Positions 6,268 to 13,629 of a DNA stretch of 15,791 nt are shown piece after piece. Positions within the stretch are counted from its first letter, which is position 1. Each line of letters opens with the position of its first letter. Origin of the DNA: Actinomycetes bacterium (lineage in GTDB: Bacteria; Actinomycetota; Actinomycetes; Actinomycetales; Cellulomonadaceae); the NCBI GenBank assembly GCA_023438885.1, contig JAEXPS010000107.1:1-15791 (forward strand), written 5' to 3'. Made by a program: the position numbers and the translations under genes. A model generated the notes under the pieces. It did no database searches. It saw nothing but the letters and a program-made list of their open reading frames with translations, and was not told the DNA's origin.

Positions 6268-7695
6268 GACGTTCGGCGGGGGCACCTCGCGCGTGCGGAC
6301 GAGCTCGCGGTACCACAGGGCCGAGTCCTTCACGGTGCGTGTGCCGGTCGGGTAGTCGACGTGCACGATCCCGAACCGGCGGTCGTAGCCGTACGCCCAC
6401 TCGAAGTTGTCCATGAGCGACCAGACGAAGTACCCGCGCACGTCGGCGCCGGCCTCGATCGCCTCGCCGACGGCGTCGACGTGGTCGTGGATGTAGTCGA
6501 GGCGGTCCTGGTCGTGGACGCGGCCGTCGACGACGTCGTCGTAGAACGCCGCGCCGTTCTCGGTCATCGCCAGCGGCTGGTCCGGGTAGCGCCGGGACAG
6601 CTCCACGAGCAGGCGGGTGAGGCCCTCGGGGTGGATGCCCCAGTCCATCGCAGTGCGCGGGCCGGGCCGCCGCACCCACTCGACGTCGTCGCAGCCCACC
6701 CACGGGATGTGGAGGGAGGTCTTGTGGCCGTCCGGACCGGGCCGGCCGTCACCGATCGGGGCCGGGCCGCGGCGCACCACGGCGTCGTCGTAGTAGTTGA
6801 GCCCCAGGATGTCGATCGGCACCTTGATCAGCTCCAGGTCGCCGTCCTCGACGAACGACCAGTCGCTGACGTGCGCGGTGTCAGCGAAGACGTCGGCCGG
6901 GTAGCGGCCCTCGAGCAGCGGCTGGAGGAACACCTCGTTGCCGATCGTGTTGACGCGGCGGCAGGCCTCGATGTCGTCGGGCGAGTCCGTGGCCGGGGCG
7001 AAGACGTGGAGGTTGAGCGTGATGGAGATCGGGGTGTCCTCGCCGAGCTCCTCGCGGATGGCGCGGGCGGCCAGGCCGTGGGCCAGGTTGAGGTGGTGGG
7101 TCGCCTTGAGGGCTGCTTCGTCGTCCGTGACGCCCGGAGCGTGCACGCCGGAGGCGTAGCCGAGGAATGCCGAGCACCACGGCTCGTTCAGGGTGCTCCA
7201 CAGGTCGACGCGGTCGCCCAGGGCGCGCGCGACGATGCGGGCGTAGTCCGCGAACAGGTAGGCGGTCTCGCGGTTGGCCCAGCCACCGCGGTCCTCCAGC
7301 GCTTGCGGCAGGTCCCAGTGGTAGAGCGTGACGACGGGCTTGATGCCGGCCGCGATCAGGCGGTCGACGAGGTCGGAGTAGAACGCCAGGCCCGCGGGGT
7401 TGGGCTCGCCGGCACCGGTCGGTTGGACGCGCGGCCACGCGACCGAGAACCGGTAGGCCTCCAGGCCGAGGTCCTTCATGATCGCGACGTCCTGCTCGAC
7501 GCGGTGGTAGTGGTCCGCGGCCACGTCGCCGGTGTCGCCGTTGAGCACCTTGCCCGGCGTGTGCGAGAACGTGTCCCAGATCGACGGACCCCGGCCGCCC
7601 TCGTGCACGGCGCCCTCGATCTGGTAGCTCGCGGTCGCCGAGCCGAAGACGAAGTCCGCGGGGAACCGGCGGCCGGACGGGCGTGAGGTAGCCAT
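6262..7695 (-). CDS. Beta-glucosidase, glycoside hydrolase family 1
   Basis: A 477-aa GH1 enzyme with retaining mechanism, hydrolysing beta-glucosides such as cellobiose or related disaccharides; the exact specificity cannot be read. The N-terminal GH1 signature is FPADFVFGSATASYQIEGA (11-29). The acid/base is Glu171 in STLNEPW, the nucleophile Glu379 in MTENGAAF, and the sugar-binding aromatics are in VWSLMDNFEWAYGY (424-437). The length is normal for bacterial GH1, and there is no signal peptide, so the enzyme is probably cytoplasmic and acts on imported disaccharides. The ATG at 7695 follows GAAAGG, 6 nt upstream. A 13-bp palindrome 77 bp upstream suggests control by a repressor. It lies 136 bp after nagA and probably has its own promoter. 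The last codons and stop fall in a repeat element. Confidence 0.95.
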   Translation of the reverse strand: MATSRPSGRRFPADFVFGSATASYQIEGAVHEGGRGPSIWDTFSHTPGKVLNGDTGDVAADHYHRVEQDVAIMKDLGLEAYRFSVAWPRVQPTGAGEPNPAGLAFYSDLVDRLIAAGIKPVVTLYHWDLPQALEDRGGWANRETAYLFADYARIVARALGDRVDLWSTLNEPWCSAFLGYASGVHAPGVTDDEAALKATHHLNLAHGLAARAIREELGEDTPISITLNLHVFAPATDSPDDIEACRRVNTIGNEVFLQPLLEGRYPADVFADTAHVSDWSFVEDGDLELIKVPIDILGLNYYDDAVVRRGPAPIGDGRPGPDGHKTSLHIPWVGCDDVEWVRRPGPRTAMDWGIHPEGLTRLLVELSRRYPDQPLAMTENGAAFYDDVVDGRVHDQDRLDYIHDHVDAVGEAIEAGADVRGYFVWSLMDNFEWAYGYDRRFGIVHVDYPTGTRTVKDSALWYRELVRTREVPPPNVP

Positions 7696-7748
7696 GGGGT
7701 GCCTTTCGCAGGGTGGGGCGGGGCCGACGAGGCGCGCGCGTGCGCTGA

Positions 7749-7777
7749 ACGCTACCTGCTGCGCGGCGCGCTATCGA
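7749..7777 (-). promoter_or_regulatory. Candidate promoter of the GH1 gene
   Basis: On the minus strand TCGATA (7772-7777; 4 of 6 matches to TTGACA) and TAGCGT (7749-7754; TANNNT) are separated by 17 bp. This would start transcription near 7742 and give a leader of about 47 nt. The -35 box overlaps the palindrome at 7772-7784, a common arrangement for a repressor site. Both boxes are weak matches. Confidence 0.35.
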
Positions 7778-7784
7778 ATCGATA
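7772..7784. promoter_or_regulatory. 13-bp perfect palindrome, candidate operator
   Basis: TATCGA-A-TCGATA is a perfect palindrome with a single central base. It is an A/T-rich island in very GC-rich DNA, 77 bp upstream of the beta-glucosidase start. Sugar-utilisation genes of actinobacteria are often controlled by LacI-type repressors at such sites, but no regulator gene lies in the window, so the binding family is not known. Confidence 0.5.
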
Positions 7785-7831
7785 CGACCCGCCGGCGACG
7801 AGTGGCCGGATCGTCCTGCTCCAGCGTGTCG

Positions 7832-9067
7832 TCAGGCGACCTGGACACCGCCCCGGAGCACGCGCACCGGCCGCAGGTCGGCGTCGACGACGACCACGTC
7901 CGCGCGGCGGCCGGGGGCCAGGGCGCCGAGATCTCCCCGGCCCAGCACGCCGGCCGGTGTGCTGCTCGCGGCACGCACGGCGTCGACCAGCGGGACCCCG
8001 GCGCGCACGGTGCACCGCACCACGTCGAGGAGATGGGCCGTGCCGCCGGCGATGGCCGTGGCGGTCCCGTCGGACTCGACGATCCGCGCCACGCCGCCGG
8101 CCACCCGCACGGACATCGGGCCGAGCCGGTAGTCGCCGTCCGGCATGCCGGCGGCGGCCATCGCGTCGGTGACCAGCACGATCGCGTCGGGGCCGAGGAG
8201 GTCGAACACCGAGCGCACCGTCGCGTCGGCCAGGTGCGTGCCGTCGGCGACGAGCTCGACCACCAGCGCGCCGCGCGCGGCCGCCGCGAGGCACGCGGCG
8301 ATCGGCCCGGGGTCGCGATGGTGCAGCGGGCGCATGCCGTTGAACAGGTGTGTCGCCGTGGGCCGCGACAGGGGCGCGTGCGGGTCCGCCGAGAGCAACG
8401 CGTCGGCACGAGCGATCGCGGCCTCCACCTGCTCGGCGCTGCCGTCCGTGTGGCCGATCGAGGGCAGCGCACCGGCCGCGACGAGGGCGGCCATGACGTC
8501 GTCCGGCGGCGCGACGATCCCGGGGACCTCCGGCGCCACGGTCATGGTGACCAGGTGCCCGCGTGCCGCCTCGGCGAGCCGCCGCACCAGGTCGGGGTCG
8601 CCGGCCACGAGGTGTGCCGGGCTCTGCGCCCCACGCCGCTCGTGGGACAGGAAGGGCCCCTCGGCGTGGATGCCGACGAGCGTGCCCGCGTCCACCGCCT
8701 CGGCCAGCAGCGCGGCGCGCTCGACGAGCACGTCGGCGGATGCCGTCACCAGCGACGCGACGAGGCTGGTGGTGCCGTGCCGCAGGTGCTCCCCCGCTGC
8801 GACCGCGATCTCCTCGCTCGTCGTCGCGTCCGGGAAGCTCGCCCCGCCGCCGCCGTGGCAGTGCACGTCGACGAGGCCCGGCAGCAGGGTGTCGGCGGTC
8901 GGTGCCGGCAGCGCCCCGCGCCAGGGCTCGGGGACCAGCGTCGCCGAGCCCACCCAGGCGATCGTCGCACCGTCGAGGACGAGGGTGCCGTCGTCGATCA
9001 CCTCGTCGGGCGTCACCACCCTCCCGCGCAGCGCGGACGGACTTCCAGGCGCGAAGGGAGTCGTCAC
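7832..9067 (-). CDS. nagA: N-acetylglucosamine-6-phosphate deacetylase
   Basis: A 411-aa cytoplasmic metal-dependent amidohydrolase that removes acetate from GlcNAc-6-phosphate, giving glucosamine-6-phosphate for glycolysis or wall synthesis. Visible motifs in order: HxH motif (His69, His71 in VDVHCHGGGG), metal ligand Glu136 in GIHAEGPFL, His206 in SIGHTDGS, His240 in ATHLFNGMRP, His278 in DGTHL, and catalytic Asp301 in LVTDAMAAAG. The C-terminal amidohydrolase strand is GALAPGRRADVVVVD. All key residues are present. The GTG at 9067 is chosen because GGAAGGA lies about 7 nt upstream; the open frame continues to 9685 but overlaps the upstream membrane gene. It is 23 bp downstream of that gene and probably co-transcribed. 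No nagB, kinase or PTS gene is in the window. Confidence 0.93.
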   Translation of the reverse strand: MTTPFAPGSPSALRGRVVTPDEVIDDGTLVLDGATIAWVGSATLVPEPWRGALPAPTADTLLPGLVDVHCHGGGGASFPDATTSEEIAVAAGEHLRHGTTSLVASLVTASADVLVERAALLAEAVDAGTLVGIHAEGPFLSHERRGAQSPAHLVAGDPDLVRRLAEAARGHLVTMTVAPEVPGIVAPPDDVMAALVAAGALPSIGHTDGSAEQVEAAIARADALLSADPHAPLSRPTATHLFNGMRPLHHRDPGPIAACLAAAARGALVVELVADGTHLADATVRSVFDLLGPDAIVLVTDAMAAAGMPDGDYRLGPMSVRVAGGVARIVESDGTATAIAGGTAHLLDVVRCTVRAGVPLVDAVRAASSTPAGVLGRGDLGALAPGRRADVVVVDADLRPVRVLRGGVQVA

Positions 9068-9090
9068 GCCGCCATCCTTCCAGGCTTCGA

Positions 9091-9609
9091 TCAGGCCGGA
9101 CCGGGCACGGAGTCCTCCGCGCGCTCGTCGGGACCGGGGGCCGCGGCGGACGGCAGCGCCGGGCGCGGGCCGACGAGCGCGCCGGCGACCGCGCCGGCGA
9201 TCGGCGGCACACCGAGCACGAGGAAGGCCAGGGCGGGCTCGGTGCGGACCAGCTCGACGGGGCTCATGCCGGTGAACAGCAGCTGCTCGACGAGGCCGAG
9301 CACGAACCCGGCCGCCAGCCCGACGAGCACGCGCGGCAGCCGTCCGGGCCCGCACCGCCGCAGCACCCACAGCGCCCCCATGACGAGCAGCGGCGCGAGC
9401 ACCACGGCCGCGACGTACTGGAGGACCACCCAGACGAACGTCCAGCCCGACAGCGCCTCGCCGATGCCGGCGGTCACCGCGACCGTGGCCACCACCAGCA
9501 CGATCGAGGACAGGGCGCCCCAGCCCATCGCGACGAGGGTGCGGCGCAGGGTCAGCTCGTGCCGGGCGCGTTCGTCGCCGCTGCCGATCAGCCGCTCGGT
9601 GAAGGACAC
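9091..9609 (-). CDS. Four-TM membrane protein of unknown function
   Basis: I do not recognise the family. The 172-aa product has a charged N-terminus (FTERLIGSGDERARHELTLRR) and four predicted TM segments: about 26-50, 56-84, 91-112 and 125-148. It ends in a short Ala/Pro/acidic cytoplasmic tail. The pattern GLVEQLLFTGMSP between TM3 and TM4 is the most distinctive part. The GTG at 9609 is preferred over the in-frame ATG at 9666 because GAGGA sits 7 nt upstream and the extra 19 residues are low complexity and run into the repeat element. The gene is 23 bp before nagA, so a transport or sensing role linked to amino sugars is possible, but the sequence itself gives no support for it. It is probably the first gene of this unit. 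Confidence 0.75.
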   Translation of the reverse strand: MSFTERLIGSGDERARHELTLRRTLVAMGWGALSSIVLVVATVAVTAGIGEALSGWTFVWVVLQYVAAVVLAPLLVMGALWVLRRCGPGRLPRVLVGLAAGFVLGLVEQLLFTGMSPVELVRTEPALAFLVLGVPPIAGAVAGALVGPRPALPSAAAPGPDERAEDSVPGPA

Positions 9610-9647
9610 CGGCCCATCCTCGCAGCCACGTCCCGCCCCAGGCGCAC

Positions 9648-9763
9648 CCATCGCCGTCCCGCGCACCCTTCGTCGTCGAGCGCATCCTTCATCGCCGAGC
9701 GCGTATGTACTGGCGCCCGAAACGTACGCGTTCGGCGACGAAATATGCGCTCGGCGGGTGTGG
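9648..9763 (-). repeat. Mirrored 19-bp repeat element, copy B (inverted relative to copy A)
   Basis: The same architecture as copy A, reversed: a 21-bp centre (9705-9725), three units on the left read on the minus strand (9704-9686, 9685-9667, 9666-9648) and two on the right (9726-9744, 9745-9763). The inner 32 bases on each side (9674-9705 and 9725-9756) pair at 27 of 32 positions. Left units 1 and 2 match at 16 of 19 positions, units 2 and 3 at 14 of 19. A weak fourth unit (9647-9629) begins GTGCGC as well. The element lies in the 186-bp gap between the stop of nucS (9796) and the start of the four-TM gene (9609). Confidence 0.8.
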
Positions 9764-9795
9764 GGCGTCGGCGGCGCGATCAGAGCGAGGCGGGG

Positions 9796-10497
9796 TCAGA
9801 AGAGGCGGGTCGTCGGGTCGTCCGAGCCGCGCATCGCCTCGTAGTCGAGGAGCAGCACGTCGATGCCACGGTCGCTCGCCAGCGTGCGGGCCTGCGGCGC
9901 CACCGCCTGGGCCGCCAGGATGCCGCGCACCGGCGCCAGCAGCGGGTCGCGGTTGAGGAGGTCCAGGTAGCGGGTCAGCTGCTCCACGGCGTCGATCGTC
10001 GCGCGGCGCTTGATCTCCACCGCGACGTGGCGCGCACCGTCGGACGGGTCGCGCGCGAGGATGTCCACCGGCCCGATCGGCGTCGGGTACTCGCGCCGCA
10101 CCAGCGTGTGCCCGGGGCCCAGCAGCTCGATCTGCTCGGCCAGCAGCTCCTGCAGGTGCGCCTCGACGCCGTCCTTCACCAGTCCGGGATCCACCCCGAG
10201 CTCGTGGTCCGAGTCGTGGAGCACCTCGTGCAGCTCGACCACCAGCCGGTCGTCGGACTTGGCGTGCTGCACGGTCCACACGGCCGTCACACCGGCCGCC
10301 GCCGCCTCGTCGGACGGTGCGGACACCGCGAGCGTGCACGGGGGGCTCATCCAGTTCAGCGGCTTGTAGGAGCCGCCGTCGGCGTGCAGCAGCACCGAGC
10401 CGTCGGCCTTGACGACGAGCAGCCGGCGGGCAAGCGGGAGGTGCGCGTCCAGCCGGCCCGAGTACGTCGCCGTGCAGGTCGCGACCACCAGCCGCAC
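9796..10497 (-). CDS. nucS: Endonuclease NucS/EndoMS, mismatch-specific
   Basis: A 233-aa endonuclease of the NucS family, which cuts both strands at mismatches and provides mismatch repair in actinobacteria that lack MutS/MutL. The N-terminal DNA-binding domain includes RLVVATCTATYSGRL and the conserved GGSYKPLNWMSPP (41-53). The C-terminal RecB-like nuclease domain has Asp145 in GPVDILARD, Glu161 and Lys163 in VAVEIKRR, and Gln173 in QLTRYLD. The C-terminus ends in DPTTRLF, resembling a sliding-clamp binding peptide, so recruitment by the beta clamp is likely. The GTG start at 10497 shares its G with the upstream TAG (TAGTG), giving a 1-base overlap and probable coupling. The ORF open further upstream lies inside the DUF2550 gene and is a shadow. 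A repeat element follows its stop, possibly ending the atp transcript. Confidence 0.95.
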   Translation of the reverse strand: MRLVVATCTATYSGRLDAHLPLARRLLVVKADGSVLLHADGGSYKPLNWMSPPCTLAVSAPSDEAAAAGVTAVWTVQHAKSDDRLVVELHEVLHDSDHELGVDPGLVKDGVEAHLQELLAEQIELLGPGHTLVRREYPTPIGPVDILARDPSDGARHVAVEIKRRATIDAVEQLTRYLDLLNRDPLLAPVRGILAAQAVAPQARTLASDRGIDVLLLDYEAMRGSDDPTTRLF

Positions 10498-10934
10498 TAG
10501 ATCACCGACCTGACGGTCCGGGGCGTGGCCTCGATCCACGACGTGAATCCCGCGTAGGCCTCCGGCGACATCCGCAGGCGCACGGTCTGGCGGCCGCCCG
10601 GCATGGTCACCTCGCACCGCACCAGCACGACGGCCGGGCCGTTCCCCGGCGAGGGCTCGGTGGTCCGTTCGAGCACGACGATGCCCGCGCGGTCCCAGAT
10701 CCTCGACGCCCGTGGTGCGATCGAGAGCCGGCGCCACCAGTACAGCCGCTGGCGCCCGTACTGGGCGATGCCCGCCCGGCAGGGGCCGCCGCGGTCGTCG
10801 GCCAGTGAGCAGGCGAACGAGCCCACGCGGTTGGCCAGCGTGGTGGCGCGTGACGCCCAGAGGATCACCGCGACCGCGGCGAGGGCCAGGACGACGAGGA
10901 GGGCTGCCACCAGCCACCACGTCGTCCCATGCAT
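10497..10934 (-). CDS. DUF2550 family membrane-anchored protein
   Basis: A 145-aa protein with an N-terminal TM anchor (about 6-27, WLVAALLVVLALAAVAVIL) and a soluble domain typical of DUF2550. Visible family features are GSFACSLAD with Cys, GIAQYGRQRLYWWRRLSI, and the C-terminal VRLRMSPEAYAGFTSWIE. Function is unknown. Members of this family sit after atpC in many actinobacteria, including mycobacteria. The ATG at 10934 has GAGG 8 nt upstream and lies 10 bp after the stop of atpC; its stop overlaps the nucS start by one base. It is therefore probably part of the atp transcript. Topology suggests one TM helix with the domain on either side; the arginine-rich residues after the helix (WASRATTLANR) favour a cytoplasmic domain. 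Confidence 0.9.
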   Translation of the reverse strand: MHGTTWWLVAALLVVLALAAVAVILWASRATTLANRVGSFACSLADDRGGPCRAGIAQYGRQRLYWWRRLSIAPRASRIWDRAGIVVLERTTEPSPGNGPAVVLVRCEVTMPGGRQTVRLRMSPEAYAGFTSWIEATPRTVRSVI

Positions 10935-10944
10935 GCCCGGAACC

Positions 10945-11220
10945 TCAGTGGGCCTCGACGACGGGCCGGGCGTCGTCCACCACGACCGTCACCTGGTCCG
11001 CGTCGACCGAGAGGAACCCTCCGTCGACCGTCCAGCGCAGCACAGGTCCCCCGTCGTGCTCGGTCACCCGGACCTCGCCCGCCTGGAGCACCGCCAGCAC
11101 CGGGGTGTGCCCGGGCAGGATGCCCATCTCGCCCTCGGACGCGGGCGCCGTGAGCGACCGGGCTGCGCCCGACCACACCTTGCCGTCCGCGTCGACGAGG
11201 TCGACCTCGAGCTGTGCCAT
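10945..11220 (-). CDS. atpC: ATP synthase epsilon subunit, short form
   Basis: A 91-aa F1 epsilon subunit, part of the rotating central stalk with gamma. The N-terminal beta-sandwich domain is complete: LEVDLVDADGKVWSG at the start, EGEMGILPGHTPVLAVL in the middle, and GGFLSVDADQVTVVVD near the end. The usual C-terminal helical hairpin of about 40-45 residues, which inhibits ATP hydrolysis in other bacteria, is absent; the protein stops at ARPVVEAH. Short epsilon subunits are known in some actinobacteria, so this is probably natural and not a truncation: the stop is followed at once by the DUF2550 gene and no helical remnant is seen. Its ATG is 2 bp after the atpD stop, a sign of translational coupling. 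Confidence 0.95.
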   Translation of the reverse strand: MAQLEVDLVDADGKVWSGAARSLTAPASEGEMGILPGHTPVLAVLQAGEVRVTEHDGGPVLRWTVDGGFLSVDADQVTVVVDDARPVVEAH

Positions 11221-11222
11221 CG

Positions 11223-12704
11223 TCAGACCCCGTAGTCCTTCTGGATCCGCGCCCAGTTGCGCTCCAGGTCCTCGAGGCCGCCGACGTTGAAGAACGCCTG
11301 CTCGGCGATGTGGTCGAACTCGCCCTCGGCGATCTTCTTGAACGCCTCGACGGTCTCCGCCACCGGCACGGTCGAGCCGGGCACGTTGGTGAACTTCTCG
11401 GCCATGTAGGTGTTCTGCGAGAGGAACTGCTGGATGCGCCGCGCCCGGGCGACGACGGTCTTGTCCTCCTCGGACAGCTCGTCGACGCCGAGGATCGCGA
11501 TGATGTCCTGGAGCTCCTTGTTGCGCTGGAGGATCGCCTTGACCTGCGTCGCCACGTCGTAGTGCTCCTGGCCCACGTAGCGCGGGTCGAGGATGCGGCT
11601 CGTCGAGGCCAGCGGGTCCACGGCCGGGTACAGACCGCGCGAGGCGATCTCGCGGGACAGCTCGGTGGTGGCGTCCAGGTGGGCGAACGTGGTGGCCGGC
11701 GCGGGGTCGGTGTAGTCGTCGGCCGGCACGTAGATCGCCTGGAGCGACGTGATCGAGTGGCCGCGCGTCGAGGTGATGCGCTCCTGGAGGGCGCCCATCT
11801 CGTCGGCGAGGTTCGGCTGGTAGCCCACGGCGGAGGGCATGCGGCCCAGCAGCGTGGAGACCTCGGAGCCGGCCTGCGTGAACCGGAAGATGTTGTCGAT
11901 GAAGAGCAGCACGTCCTGCTTCTGCACGTCGCGGAAGTACTCCGCCATCGTCAGCGCGGACAGGGCGACGCGCAGGCGCGTCCCCGGCGGCTCGTCCATC
12001 TGACCGAAGACCAGGGCGGTCTTCTCGAAGACGCCGGCCTCCTCCATCTCGACGATGAGGTCGTTGCCCTCGCGGGTGCGCTCGCCGACGCCGGCGAACA
12101 CCGACACGCCGCCGTGCTCCCGCGCGCCGCGCTGGATCATCTCCGGGATCAGCACGGTCTTGCCGACCCCTGCGCCGCCGAACAGGCCGATCTTGCCGCC
12201 CTGGACGTACGGGGTGAGCAGGTCGATCACCTTGATGCCGGTCTCGAACATCTGGGTCTTCGACTCCAGCTGGTCGAAGGCCGGGGGCTTGCGGTGGATC
12301 GGCCAGCGCTCGGTGATCTCGAGCTTCTCGCCCGGCGCGAGGTTGAGCACGTCGCCGGTGACGTTGAACACGTGGCCCTTGGTGACGTCGCCCACGGGCA
12401 CCGAGATCGGCGCCCCGGTGTCGGTGACGGCGGCGCCGCGCACCAGGCCGTCCGTCGGCTTGAGCGCGATCGCGCGCACCAGCGAGTCACCGAGGTGCTG
12501 GGCGACCTCCAGCGTCAGGCTGTGGGTCGCCTCGCCCTCGCCCTGGTTCGCCAGCTCGATCTCGACGGTGAGGGCGTTGTAGATCTCCGGGATCTGGTCC
12601 GGCGGGAACTCGATGTCCACGACGGGCCCGATCACCCGGGCGACGCGTCCGACGCCGGGCGTGTGGGCCTCGGTGGCCGTCGGGTCGACGGTGGTGGCGG
12701 TCAT
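11223..12704 (-). CDS. atpD: ATP synthase beta subunit
   Basis: A 493-aa catalytic subunit of F1. Walker A is GGAGVGKT (176-183), the catalytic Glu208 is in GERTREGND, Walker B is LLFIDN (266-271), and DELSEED (408-414) contacts the gamma shaft. Length and motifs are normal. The ATG at 12704 (MTATTVDPTATEA) is chosen because GAGG lies about 9 nt upstream; an open frame extending to 13217 is a shadow over atpG. The gene lies 23 bp after atpG and 2 bp before atpC. The product is peripheral on the inner face of the membrane, alternating with alpha in the hexamer. Confidence 0.98.
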   Translation of the reverse strand: MTATTVDPTATEAHTPGVGRVARVIGPVVDIEFPPDQIPEIYNALTVEIELANQGEGEATHSLTLEVAQHLGDSLVRAIALKPTDGLVRGAAVTDTGAPISVPVGDVTKGHVFNVTGDVLNLAPGEKLEITERWPIHRKPPAFDQLESKTQMFETGIKVIDLLTPYVQGGKIGLFGGAGVGKTVLIPEMIQRGAREHGGVSVFAGVGERTREGNDLIVEMEEAGVFEKTALVFGQMDEPPGTRLRVALSALTMAEYFRDVQKQDVLLFIDNIFRFTQAGSEVSTLLGRMPSAVGYQPNLADEMGALQERITSTRGHSITSLQAIYVPADDYTDPAPATTFAHLDATTELSREIASRGLYPAVDPLASTSRILDPRYVGQEHYDVATQVKAILQRNKELQDIIAILGVDELSEEDKTVVARARRIQQFLSQNTYMAEKFTNVPGSTVPVAETVEAFKKIAEGEFDHIAEQAFFNVGGLEDLERNWARIQKDYGV

Positions 12705-12727
12705 TGTCGGTGTCCTCGCTTCGTCGC

Positions 12728-13627
12728 TCAGGAGGCCGCTGCGAGCGCGTCGGCGCCCGAGACGATCTCGCTGATCTCCTGGGTGATCTCGGCCTGGCGG
12801 GCCTGGTTGGCCAGCCGGGTGTACGTGCGGATGAGGTCCTCGGCGTTCTCGGTCGCCGTGTGCATCGCACGCTGGCGCGCCGCCAGCTCCGAAGCGGCGG
12901 CTTGGAGCAGCACGGCGTAGATGCGTGAGCGGACGTACCGCGGCAGCAGCGCGTCGAGCACCACGGCCGGGCTCGGCTCGAACTCGTAGAGCGGCAGGAC
13001 GTCGGTGTCGCCGGGCTCGACGACGCCCTCGACCACCTCGAGCGGCAGCAGCCGGATGACGCGCGGCCGCTGGGTGACCATGTTGACGAACTGCGTGTAG
13101 ACCACGTGCAGCTCGTCGACCCCGCCTGCGCCGGCCGGCGCGGTGTACGCGGCGAGCAGCACGTCCGCGATCTCGTCGGCCAGGGCCGCCGTCGGGGCGT
13201 CGCTCTGCCCCACCCACGCGCGCTGCGGCGGGCGCTGGCGGAACGTGTAGTAGGCCTCGGCGCGGCGGCCTGCGACGAACAGGTCCACCTGCTTGCCCTC
13301 GTCCTGCAGGTCACCGACCAGCCGCTCGGTCTCCCGGATCACCGTCGCCGAGTAGGCGCCGGCCATGCCGCGGTCGCTCGCGACCAGGAGCACCGCGGCG
13401 CGCTTCGTGTCGTGCCGTTCGACGAGGAACGGGTGCGACACGTCCGAGTGCGTCGCGAGCGCGGACACCGCGCGCGTGATGGCGCGGGCGTACGGCGTCG
13501 CCATCGCCATCCGGTCGCGGGCCTTGCCGATGCGCGAGGCCGCGATCAGCTCCTGGGCGCGGAACATCTTCTTCAGCGCCTGGGTGGACCGGATGCGCTG
13601 GCGGTAGACGCGCTGCGAACCTGCCAC
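12728..13627 (-). CDS. atpG: ATP synthase gamma subunit
   Basis: A 299-aa central-shaft subunit. The N-terminal helix is QRVYRQRIRSTQALKKMFRAQELIAASRIGKAR with the family pattern RI.S....K...A.......K...A, and the C-terminal helix carries the signature AVLLQAAASELAARQRAMHTATENAEDLI. A Rossmann-like middle domain includes LLVASDRGMAGAYS. The GTG start at 13627 is 2 bp after the stop of atpA; the Shine-Dalgarno sequence AGAGG lies inside the end of atpA. Length fits actinobacterial gamma subunits. No insert or deletion of note is seen. Confidence 0.97.
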   Translation of the reverse strand: MAGSQRVYRQRIRSTQALKKMFRAQELIAASRIGKARDRMAMATPYARAITRAVSALATHSDVSHPFLVERHDTKRAAVLLVASDRGMAGAYSATVIRETERLVGDLQDEGKQVDLFVAGRRAEAYYTFRQRPPQRAWVGQSDAPTAALADEIADVLLAAYTAPAGAGGVDELHVVYTQFVNMVTQRPRVIRLLPLEVVEGVVEPGDTDVLPLYEFEPSPAVVLDALLPRYVRSRIYAVLLQAAASELAARQRAMHTATENAEDLIRTYTRLANQARQAEITQEISEIVSGADALAAAS

Positions 13628-13629
13628 GT

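Noticed and set aside
6361..7686. A 441-aa plus-strand frame
   Set aside because: It is antisense to the clear GH1 beta-glucosidase with both catalytic Glu motifs.
7694..9844. A 716-aa plus-strand frame
   Set aside because: It runs antisense over nagA, the four-TM gene and repeat copy B; composition is His/Arg/Gly-rich with no domain.
8563..10500. A 645-aa plus-strand frame
   Set aside because: It is antisense to nucS, the four-TM gene and part of nagA; no recognisable domain.
11214..12920. A 568-aa plus-strand frame
   Set aside because: It is antisense to atpD, whose Walker and DELSEED motifs are complete.
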